Shown here in pieces: positions 42,726 through 50,822 of a stretch of DNA of 64,000 nucleotides (the stretch's first letter is position 1; each line of letters begins with the position of its first letter). Location: contig CP107211.1 in the NCBI GenBank assembly GCA_025757845.1, positions 434,001 through 498,000 of the forward strand, written 5' to 3'. The translations under genes and the position numbers were made by a program. Source of the DNA: Oscillospiraceae bacterium. Its GTDB lineage: Bacteria > Bacillota > Clostridia > Oscillospirales > Ruminococcaceae. The notes under the pieces are model-generated. The model had not been told where the DNA came from. It worked only from the letters and a program-made list of their open reading frames with translations, and made no database searches.

Positions 42726-43026
42726 ACGTTTAGGAGCTGGTATTTCCTCTTCGGACACGAAACGGGCCATTCCATTGCCCGCCCTATTGCCTGCGGCAAC
42801 AGGGTCCCACCCTACCGGACGGTCCTCAGAGAAAATTCCAGCCCCTATTCCTGTACATTTTTCCTCTTTTGCAGGAAGTTCCTGTTCTGTTTCGTTTTAT
42901 AGGGCAGAGGGTCGTGCATACAGAACTGCTACGGTCTGTTCATGGCTCTGTCATACAAACGGGATATACTATCAGCAGGCGGCTGTGCGGCCGCCGCTTG
43001 GAACAGAAGGGACTGGGAAAACGCAA
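42726..43026 (+). other. Intergenic region before dedA
   Basis: 301 bases with no gene. GGGATATACT near 42961-42970 is a possible -10, with no -35 at proper distance. No clear terminator follows the exonuclease gene. Confidence 0.35.
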
Positions 43027-43629
43027 ATGGAACATACGTTGCTGCAGTGGGCCCATCAGCTGGGCACGCTGGAATACTGGCAGACACTGCTGGACCGCTT
43101 TGGTGATCTGGGGCCGCTGGCCCCCATCACGCTGGCCGTGGTGGAGTCGTTCTTTCCGCCGCTGCCGCTCATTGCCATCGTGGCCCTGAACGTGGGAGCC
43201 CACGGCGGCATCCTGGGCTTTTTGTACAGCTGGATCGGGGTGGCGCTGGGCGGAACCCTCATGTTCCTGCTCTGGCGACGCATCGTCAAGCGCTGTTTCT
43301 GGAAGATCGCCGGCCGCTGGCCCAAGCTGGAAAAAGCCCAGCAGTGGGTCAACCGCTTCGACACGTCGTCGCTGTTCATGCTCATGCTGCTGCCCTTTGC
43401 GCCCAGCTCCTTCATGCATCTGGCCTTCGGCATCTCGGACTTTGACGAGAAGCGTTATCTCATCACGATGCTGCTGGGCAAGGGCGTGATGGTGGCCATG
43501 ATGGCGGTGTTCGGTCAGTCGCTGGTGAGCTCCATGAAGAATCCGCTCTATCTTGTGCTGGCCGTGGGCCTGTGGGTGGCCATGTACGCCGTGAGCAAGC
43601 GCTTCTGCAAGCGGCACCATCTGGATTGA
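43027..43629 (+). CDS. DedA/VTT-family membrane protein
   Basis: 200 residues. The start is the ATG at 43027, giving MEHTLLQW; the frame runs on upstream without a ribosome site. The VTT core is visible: VESFFPPLPLIAIVAL, GGTLMFLLWRRI, and the re-entrant FMLMLLPFAPSSFMHLAFG. About five membrane segments. DedA/VTT proteins scramble or flip lipid carriers such as undecaprenyl phosphate or phospholipids; which applies here is unknown. Confidence 0.88.
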   Translation: MEHTLLQWAHQLGTLEYWQTLLDRFGDLGPLAPITLAVVESFFPPLPLIAIVALNVGAHGGILGFLYSWIGVALGGTLMFLLWRRIVKRCFWKIAGRWPKLEKAQQWVNRFDTSSLFMLMLLPFAPSSFMHLAFGISDFDEKRYLITMLLGKGVMVAMMAVFGQSLVSSMKNPLYLVLAVGLWVAMYAVSKRFCKRHHLD

Positions 43630-43643
43630 CTGCTGATTGGAAT

Positions 43644-43681
43644 AAAAAAGAGACAGGCTTCCTTTCGAGGAAGCCTGTCTC
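43644..43681 (-). terminator. Terminator of degV
   Basis: GAGACAGGCTTCCT / AGGAAGCCTGTCTC with TTCG-type loop; TTTTTT follows on the minus strand. Confidence 0.85.
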
Positions 43682-43695
43682 GCGTTTCAGGATGC

Positions 43696-44550
43696 TTACA
43701 GTTCCAGTCCCTGATCAAAGAAGGCCAGACCAAAGGCACCGGGACCGGCGTGGGTGCCGATGACGCAGCCGATCTGCCGCACCAGCGGCTCGGCACACTG
43801 CAGGTTGTCCTGCAGGTAGGTCTGGATGGGCTGCACCTCGCGGGCAGACAGCGTATAACCGGCCAGCGCAGGCACGGCGGCGCTGATGCCGCCCAGCTCT
43901 TCCACCTTTTTGAACAGCGCAACGTAGGCACCGGGCAGGCCGCGTGCCTTGCCGGCCATGGCTACCTTGCCTTCCTTGATGGTGATGAGCGGCTTGATGC
44001 CCAGCATGCCGCCGGCCACGGCCACAGCGGCGGGCAGGCGGCCGCCTTTGCGCAGGTACTTCAGGTCGTCGATGGCGGCAACCAGATGCAGGTGCTCCTT
44101 GGCGTGCTCCAGGTCGGTGGCGATCTGCACCAGCGTCCTACCGGCGGCGCGCAGCTGCACAGCCAGCCGTACCAGCAGCCCTTCGCCCAGGCAGACGTTG
44201 GCGCTGTCCACGAACAGCACGTTGTCCACGTTGACAAGGTCGGCGGCCAGTCTGGCGCACTGCCAGGTGCCGGACAGCTCATGGGACAGGAAGATGCCCA
44301 GCACCTCGTCCCCGGCAGCGGCGGCGTCCTGATAGAACCGCTCGAACAGCTCCGGGCTGGGCTGGCTGGTGGTGGGCAGCTTGTGACACTCCTTTAAAAG
44401 GGCGTAGTATTCGCTGGGGGTCTTGTCGATGCCGTCACGCAGCACGGTGCCGTCCTCCAGCGTCACGTTCAGGGGGATCACGGTCACGCCCAGCTGTTCT
44501 GCCTCGGCGGGCAGGATGTCGGACGCAGAATCGGTGAGAATGCGGATCAT
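43696..44550 (-). CDS. DegV-family fatty-acid-binding protein
   Basis: 284 residues. N-terminal ILTDSASDILP, then KTSQPSP-like TTSQPSPE near 60, SHELSGTWQ near 90, and the C-terminal GYLRKGGRL-like DLKYLRKGGRLP. These are DegV hallmarks. DegV (FakB) proteins bind a fatty acid for phosphorylation by FakA; the kinase is not in the window. Preceded by GGAGGTATTTT and a consensus-like promoter. Confidence 0.93.
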   Translation of the reverse strand: MIRILTDSASDILPAEAEQLGVTVIPLNVTLEDGTVLRDGIDKTPSEYYALLKECHKLPTTSQPSPELFERFYQDAAAAGDEVLGIFLSHELSGTWQCARLAADLVNVDNVLFVDSANVCLGEGLLVRLAVQLRAAGRTLVQIATDLEHAKEHLHLVAAIDDLKYLRKGGRLPAAVAVAGGMLGIKPLITIKEGKVAMAGKARGLPGAYVALFKKVEELGGISAAVPALAGYTLSAREVQPIQTYLQDNLQCAEPLVRQIGCVIGTHAGPGAFGLAFFDQGLEL

Positions 44551-44614
44551 AAAATACCTCCGGATTTCCGGTAAAATCTGTTAGACAACGTTTTCAACAA
44601 AAACGTCGGAAAGC

Positions 44615-44644
44615 ATTATACCAGAACCCGACGGGCAAAGTCAA
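44615..44644 (-). promoter_or_regulatory. Promoter of degV
   Basis: TTGACT (44644-44639), 18-bp spacer, TATAAT (44620-44615). Confidence 0.7.
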
Positions 44645-44683
44645 TTGGTTGGGCAACATTTGGTGCGGCAGAACGCAAAATAC

Positions 44684-44713
44684 TTGCGCGTTCGACCGCT
44701 GCTGTGATAAGAT
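44684..44713 (+). promoter_or_regulatory. Promoter of the CPBP-tadA operon
   Basis: TTGCGC (44684-44689), 18-bp spacer, TAAGAT (44708-44713). Confidence 0.5.
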
Positions 44714-44739
44714 AGGCCAGACAGAAGGGAGGCAGAGCC

Positions 44740-45135
44740 ATGCACAGACCACAAAATCGGACGGCAGCCCTGCTGGCGGCCTTTGGCTGTGCGCTGGCGT
44801 ACCTGCCGGCGGGACGGGCGCTGGCGGCCGTCTGTGCCGCCCTGCCGTTGAGTGCAGCCGGGCAGAGCTTTGCGCTGCACTGCGCGGCGGCTCCGCTGGC
44901 TGAGGAACTGGTGTTCCGGGGCGCGGTGCAGGGGCTGCTGCAGCCGCTGGGACCCCGGGCGGCAGTGTGCGTGCAGGCGGCGCTGTTTGCGGTGCAGCAC
45001 GGCGGAGCGGCCGGAATCGCCTATGCGCTGGTGCTGGGGGTGCTGCTGGGAACCATCCGGCAGCGCACTGGCCGCGTATGGCTGGGCTGGGTACTGCATA
45101 CAGTGAATAATCTGCTGGTATTTGCCGCAGGATAA
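44740..45135 (+). CDS. Short CPBP-family intramembrane protease
   Basis: 131 residues. The CPBP (Abi) motifs are in order: EELVFRG with the Glu-Glu and Arg, FAVQHGG with a His, and LHTVNN at the end. Most family members have 200-300 residues; here the leading helices are almost absent, leaving only the catalytic core. It may be a minimal protease related to prenyl-protein or bacteriocin-immunity proteases. It lies 11 bases before tadA. Confidence 0.8.
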   Translation: MHRPQNRTAALLAAFGCALAYLPAGRALAAVCAALPLSAAGQSFALHCAAAPLAEELVFRGAVQGLLQPLGPRAAVCVQAALFAVQHGGAAGIAYALVLGVLLGTIRQRTGRVWLGWVLHTVNNLLVFAAG

Positions 45136-45146
45136 AAGGAGAACGC

Positions 45147-45656
45147 ATGACCGATTTTGAACTGATGGGTGCCGCGCTGGACGAGGCGCGCAAGGCGGCC
45201 GCACTGGGCGAAGTGCCGGTGGGGGCTGTGGTGGCCCGCAACGGGCAGATCGTGGCGGCGGCCCACAACACCCGCGAGACGGAAAAGAACGCCCTGCATC
45301 ATGCCGAGCTGCTGGCCATCGACGCGGCCTGCAAGGCGTTGGGCGGCTGGCGGCTGTGGGAGTGTGAGCTGTTCGTCACGCTGGAGCCCTGCCCCATGTG
45401 CGCGGGGGCCATCCTGAACAGCCGCATCCGGCGGGTGGTGTACGGCGCGGCCGATGCCAAGGCCGGGTGCTGCGGCAGTGTGACGGACCTGTTTGCCCTG
45501 CCGTTCAACCACCACCCGATGGTGGAGCAGGGCCTGCGGGCCGAGGAAGCCGGAGCACTGCTGCAGGCGTTTTTCAAGGATCTGCGGGTGCGGCTGGCCG
45601 CTCGGCCGAAGTGGAAACGGCCCGCACCGCCCGCCGAGAATATGAAGAAACCGTAA
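45147..45656 (+). CDS. tadA: tRNA-specific adenosine deaminase
   Basis: 169 residues. The zinc site is HAELLAID (His and catalytic Glu) with PCPMCAGAI supplying two Cys. GEVPVGAVVA near the N-terminus is typical. It converts A34 to inosine in tRNA-Arg(ACG). The last 15 residues are basic and Pro-rich. AAAGGAG precedes the ATG. Confidence 0.95.
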   Translation: MTDFELMGAALDEARKAAALGEVPVGAVVARNGQIVAAAHNTRETEKNALHHAELLAIDAACKALGGWRLWECELFVTLEPCPMCAGAILNSRIRRVVYGAADAKAGCCGSVTDLFALPFNHHPMVEQGLRAEEAGALLQAFFKDLRVRLAARPKWKRPAPPAENMKKP

Positions 45657-45704
45657 AAAAGTGGAAGCTGCGTGGAAAAGTGAGCAGCTTCCACTTTCTT
45701 TTTT
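45654..45704 (+). terminator. Terminator after tadA
   Basis: AAAAAAGTGGAAGCTG / CAGCTTCCACTTTCTTTTTT around a 14-base loop. The stem begins inside the tadA stop region. An extended -10-like TGC-TATATT at 45715-45723 follows and may start the fabG transcript. Confidence 0.8.
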
Positions 45705-45895
45705 CAGCAAATTGTGCTATATTATTCAATGGTATTTTGTCGAAACCCATCTGAACACCCCGGCGGGCACGCCGCAGGACCGGACTTGACCGGAGAAATG
45801 AGACAGAGCGCTGCTCTGCCGGGCGATGGGTCGCGGATCCTTCCTGCAGGGTGCAAATGACACGCTGCAGAGAACACGACAGGAGGGCAGTACTC

Positions 45896-46828
45896 TTGTA
45901 CGAAGACGAGTTTGAACTGACCTTTGACACACCGGAGGAAGAGCCGGTGTATGAACCGGAAAAAGCGTCGGCTGCTCCGGCCCCGGTGCCGGAAACCACA
46001 CCGGCAGAGATCGTTCCGGACGAACCCACCCGAGTTCTGGAACCCCGCAGAGCAGCTCCGGAGGAACCGGCAGAGCCGCAGCCCCAGAGCGCGGCGGTGC
46101 CCGCAAACGGGCGCACGGTGCTGATCTCCGGCGGCGACCGGGGCATCGGTGCTGCGGCGGCCCGGGCCTTTTATGCGGCGGGCTACCGCGTGGCGGTGCT
46201 GTACCACAGCAATGCCGAGGCGGCGGCCGCGCTGGAAGCGGAGCTGCCGGGCATCACGGCGGTGCAGTGCGATGTGGCCAGCCGGGCCAGCTGCGAGCTG
46301 GCGTTCCGTGCGGCGGAACAGGCGCTGGGTCGGGTGGATGTGCTGGTGAGCAATGCCGGCATCGCACAGCAGAAGCTGTTCACCGACATCACCCCGGAAG
46401 AATGGCAGAACATGCTGGACGTGAACCTGACCGGTGCGTTCCACCTGTGCCAGCTGGCGCTGCCGGGCATGATCCGGCGCAAGGCGGGCCGCATCCTGAC
46501 GGTGAGCAGCATGTGGGGCCAGACCGGCGGCAGTTGCGAAGTGCATTATTCTGCCGCCAAAGCGGGCCTCATCGGCCTGACCAAGGCACTGGCCAAAGAA
46601 GAAGGCCCCAGCGGCATCACGGTGAACTGTGTGGCACCCGGGGTCATTGAAACCGATATGATGGCAGCCTTTACCGCCGAGGACAAGGCGGCGCTGGCCG
46701 AGGAGACCCCGGTGGGCCGCCTTGGCACCGCCGACGAAGTGGCAAAGCTGCTGGTTTTCCTGGCAGGCGAGGACGCCGGCTACATCACCGGGCAGGTGTT
46801 CGGTGTCAACGGGGGTCTTGTGATCTGA
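45896..46828 (+). CDS. FabG-like short-chain dehydrogenase with acidic N-terminal extension
   Basis: 310 residues from the TTG at 45896, set by AGGAGG nine bases upstream. The SDR domain begins near residue 75: [14 protein letters not shown] (NADP loop), NAGI, and the catalytic VSSM...HYSAAKAG with Tyr and Lys. GGLVI ends the protein like 3-oxoacyl-ACP reductases. The first 70 residues are an acidic, Pro/Ala-rich segment ([15 protein letters not shown]) absent from ordinary FabG. No other fatty-acid genes are near; it lies directly before sigA. Confidence 0.85.
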   Translation: MYEDEFELTFDTPEEEPVYEPEKASAAPAPVPETTPAEIVPDEPTRVLEPRRAAPEEPAEPQPQSAAVPANGRTVLISGGDRGIGAAAARAFYAAGYRVAVLYHSNAEAAAALEAELPGITAVQCDVASRASCELAFRAAEQALGRVDVLVSNAGIAQQKLFTDITPEEWQNMLDVNLTGAFHLCQLALPGMIRRKAGRILTVSSMWGQTGGSCEVHYSAAKAGLIGLTKALAKEEGPSGITVNCVAPGVIETDMMAAFTAEDKAALAEETPVGRLGTADEVAKLLVFLAGEDAGYITGQVFGVNGGLVI

Positions 46829-46880
46829 TGTGCAGGAACAACAACCAAAATTTTCCCCGCAGCAAGAAGGAGAGAGCGAA

Positions 46881-48260
<1,380 letters not shown>

Positions 48261-48278
48261 TCGGAACAAGCATCCCGG

Positions 48279-48312
48279 AACGCCCGGCAGCCGAACGCTG
48301 CCGGGCGTTTTT
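48279..48312 (+). terminator. Terminator after rpoD
   Basis: AACGCCCGGCAGC / GCTGCCGGGCGTT followed by five T in total. Confidence 0.9.
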
Positions 48313-48365
48313 CAGGAGCAGAACGTCTTTTGCAAAAAAAATCCGGATTTTTTTGCAAAAACCTC

Positions 48366-48394
48366 TTGCCAAACGACAAAACCTGTGGTATCAT
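48366..48394 (+). promoter_or_regulatory. Promoter of tRNA-Thr
   Basis: TTGCCA (48366-48371), 17-bp spacer, TATCAT (48389-48394). A long AT-rich palindrome lies just upstream. Confidence 0.65.
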
Positions 48395-48411
48395 AATTGA
48401 GCTGTGATTGC

Positions 48412-48487
<76 letters not shown>

Positions 48488-48490
48488 GCT

Positions 48491-48528
48491 CAAACGCCCT
48501 GAAGCAGAAATGCTTCGGGGCGTTTTTT
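48491..48528 (+). terminator. Terminator after tRNA-Thr
   Basis: AAACGCCCTGAAGCA / TGCTTCGGGGCGTTT around GAAA, then T-rich. Confidence 0.88.
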
Positions 48529-48547
48529 GTCAGTGTTGTAACAGATC

Positions 48548-48599
48548 AAAAACAGCCTCCCGCTGCCCGGTACAAGGGCAAAGGGAGGCTGTTGTGTTT
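48548..48599 (-). terminator. Terminator of the J-domain gene
   Basis: ACAGCCTCCC ... GGGAGGCTGT with an inner TGCCC/GGGCA pairing; TTTTT follows on the minus strand. Confidence 0.85.
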
Positions 48600-48611
48600 T
48601 ATATGCTTTTG

Positions 48612-49361
48612 TTATCCGCGGAAGTCGTAGCGCGGGCCGAAGCCCCAGCCGAAGCCCCAGCCGCCGCAGCAGCAGTTGCACAGCAGGTTGAGCAGGATCA
48701 TGCTCCAGCACCAGCGCATGATGCCGCCCGGCTGGGCGTAGGTGGTCTGGGTGCGGTAGGTGCGGCCGGGGTTCTGCAGCCGCTGCAGGTGCATCCGGTA
48801 CTCGGTGTTGTTGGGGTCCAGCTGCACGGCGCGGCGGGCATCCTGCAGCGCGTCGATGCTGTTGCCCAAGCCCTGATTGGCCAGCGAGGAAAGATAGTAC
48901 CACCGGGCATTGCGGGCGGTCATGCCGTCCAGCACGCGGCGTGCCTCGGCGTAGCGGCCATTCACCACAAAGTTGCGGGCTGCCTGCATCTCGGGCGAGT
49001 CGCTGCCGCTGTAGCTGGCACCGCTCTGCTGGCTGTAGCCGTTGAACCCAAAGCCGAACCCGAAGGGGTCAAAACCATCGAAGCCGTCAAACCCGTAGTT
49101 CTGCTGGCTGTAGCCCTGCTGGGAGCCGCCATAGCTCTGCTGACGGTAGCCGCCATAGGGATTGCCGCCCATCTGGGGGCCGGTCTCGCCCTTGGTGATG
49201 GCATCGTAGGCGGCCTGCACCTCCTTGAAGTGCTCCTCGGCGGTGGGGTCGTTGGGGTTCAAATCGGGGTGCCAGCGCTTGCATTTGGCGCGGTATGCTT
49301 TTTTGATCTCTTCGTCGCTTGCGCCGCGCTGAATGCCCAGCACCTCATACGGATCTCTCAT
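48612..49361 (-). CDS. J-domain protein with Gly/Gln/Phe-rich middle
   Basis: 249 residues. The J domain (1-70) has DPYEVLGIQRGASDEEIKKAYR and the HPD motif in WHPDLNP, so it can stimulate a DnaK. The middle is rich in G, Q, Y and F (SQQGYSQQNYGFDGFDGFDP). A TPR-like helical part follows (NARWYYLSSLANQGLGN). The C-terminus has a hydrophobic Cys-rich segment, LLNLLCNCCCGGWG, perhaps membrane-attached. It is not DnaJ itself: no zinc fingers. It has its own promoter. Confidence 0.9.
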   Translation of the reverse strand: MRDPYEVLGIQRGASDEEIKKAYRAKCKRWHPDLNPNDPTAEEHFKEVQAAYDAITKGETGPQMGGNPYGGYRQQSYGGSQQGYSQQNYGFDGFDGFDPFGFGFGFNGYSQQSGASYSGSDSPEMQAARNFVVNGRYAEARRVLDGMTARNARWYYLSSLANQGLGNSIDALQDARRAVQLDPNNTEYRMHLQRLQNPGRTYRTQTTYAQPGGIMRWCWSMILLNLLCNCCCGGWGFGWGFGPRYDFRG

Positions 49362-49417
49362 GGATATACTTCCTCACGTCTCATTTCGCGCGGCCGCAAT
49401 GCCGCACAATACTCTAT

Positions 49418-49446
49418 AGTCTACCGTATCGTCGTGGAAAAATCAA
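49418..49446 (-). promoter_or_regulatory. Promoter of the J-domain gene
   Basis: TTGATT (49446-49441), 17-bp spacer, TAGACT (49423-49418). The -35 overlaps the stop codon of the DUF5685 gene. Confidence 0.55.
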
Positions 49447-50294
49447 GTGGATGCTTCGGCATCCCGGCCGGAGCGCTTTGCATTGTTGCAGTTGTACTTC
49501 AGCCATACGCCGGAATACAGGATGTTGCGCAGCAGGTCGGCGTCCTCCACGCAGGGCAGGCGCTCAAAACGTTTGGCACAGCGTGCCAGCAGCAACTCAA
49601 AAATTTCCCGTATCTCTTCCTCGTAGCCGGGCTGCTCGCTCATGGTTTTGAGGGGATTGTAGGCGCCCTTCCGCTTGTCGCGGGCCAGATCGTCGTAGGC
49701 GTCCATCAGATAGATGAACTTGCCCAGATGGAAGCCCAGGCTGCGCAGCTCCGGCGACCAGTGGTCCTGCTTGTAGTCGAACAATTCGGCCATCAGCTCG
49801 CCAAAGCAGCCGGACACGGCGTCCAGGTCCTCGCTGCCGGCGGCTTCGTATTCTGCAAGCCGGGCCAGACAGCTGCGGATGGCGGCACACTGCCGGGGCC
49901 AGCGGGCTTCGGCGTCGGTGCGGCAGCCGGACAGCAGTTTTTCATAGCCGAGGCCCAGCAGGTTGTGGTCATCCTTCCATTTGTCCTCGGCATTGTAGTA
50001 ATGCAGCGCCACGCTCAGGTCGGCACAGTAGTCGGTGGGGCCGCTGGACCGCCAGTTCACGCCGTGCAGCGGGTGCACCGGGCAGCGGCTGCATCCGGTG
50101 GAAAGTTCGCTCTCGCCCTCATACAGGCTGCACAGCAGCAGGTCCAGAAAGGTGAGATCGTAGCTCAGCGTAAACCGCCCCCGCAGCCCGTGCAGCGCGT
50201 CGATGCGGCGGCACAGCCCGCAGTAGGCGGTGCGGTAGCGCGCCTGCGCTTCCGGGGAGAGGACGGTGTGGTTCGGGATCACATATCCAAACAT
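49443..50294 (-). CDS. DUF5685 family protein
   Basis: 283 residues, mostly helical. The N-terminal MFGYVIPN and YCGLCRRIDALHG (Cys pair), then CSRCPVHP, give four conserved Cys. Near 210, LGKFIYLMDAYDDLARDKRKGAYNP resembles the acidic helix of trans-prenyltransferases, which DUF5685 may distantly resemble. Its function is not known. It lies four bases after the zinc-ribbon membrane protein gene, so the two are translationally linked. It ends before the J-domain gene promoter. Confidence 0.85.
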   Translation of the reverse strand: MFGYVIPNHTVLSPEAQARYRTAYCGLCRRIDALHGLRGRFTLSYDLTFLDLLLCSLYEGESELSTGCSRCPVHPLHGVNWRSSGPTDYCADLSVALHYYNAEDKWKDDHNLLGLGYEKLLSGCRTDAEARWPRQCAAIRSCLARLAEYEAAGSEDLDAVSGCFGELMAELFDYKQDHWSPELRSLGFHLGKFIYLMDAYDDLARDKRKGAYNPLKTMSEQPGYEEEIREIFELLLARCAKRFERLPCVEDADLLRNILYSGVWLKYNCNNAKRSGRDAEAST

Positions 50295-50297
50295 GGC

Positions 50298-50693
50298 TCA
50301 GCTCTTTTTGATGAACTGGGTGCCGCAGCGGGGGCAGGAGATCTGGATGCGGCCCCGGCCCCGGGGCACCCGCAGCTTCTGGCGGCACTTGGGGCAGCGG
50401 TAGTAGTGGTAGAGCTTGCGGTTGGCCCACTGATCTTTCAGACCACGGAACTTGCCGTCCACCCGGTCCTTCAGGGTGTAGTAGCGGTAGTTCTCCTCCG
50501 TGCGCTTGGAGATATTGCGGCTCAGGGATCGGTAATAGCAGAGGATCAGCAGCACCAGACCCAGCCAGGTGAACAGGCTGATGCGGGTGAGCAGGGAGAT
50601 GAGCAGCATCACGATGGAGGCGATGCTCAGAGCCTGATTCAACCCATCGGTGCCGTAGCGGCCGACCATGAACTGACGGAATTTTTCTCTCAT
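50298..50693 (-). CDS. Small membrane protein with zinc ribbon
   Basis: 131 residues. Two membrane helices near 22-55 (ALSIASIVMLLISLL, FTWLGLVLLILCYY) are followed by a basic cytoplasmic part and a zinc ribbon, CPKC and CPRC, near 100-122. Such ribbons often bind RNA, DNA or proteins at the membrane. No family name is recognised with confidence. It precedes DUF5685 by four bases. The 129-base gap to the GH2 gene holds no firm terminator or promoter. Confidence 0.75.
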   Translation of the reverse strand: MREKFRQFMVGRYGTDGLNQALSIASIVMLLISLLTRISLFTWLGLVLLILCYYRSLSRNISKRTEENYRYYTLKDRVDGKFRGLKDQWANRKLYHYYRCPKCRQKLRVPRGRGRIQISCPRCGTQFIKKS

Positions 50694-50822
50694 ACGATCA
50701 AGTCCTTTTCGTTGTCAAAACAGCGGCTGAGCGCTGCCGTGGTGTTCCTTGTTTTTAGCATACCAGTCATCCATGATAAAACTTTGAACAGACTGCAAAT
50801 CTATCATGAAAGGGACCGGATT

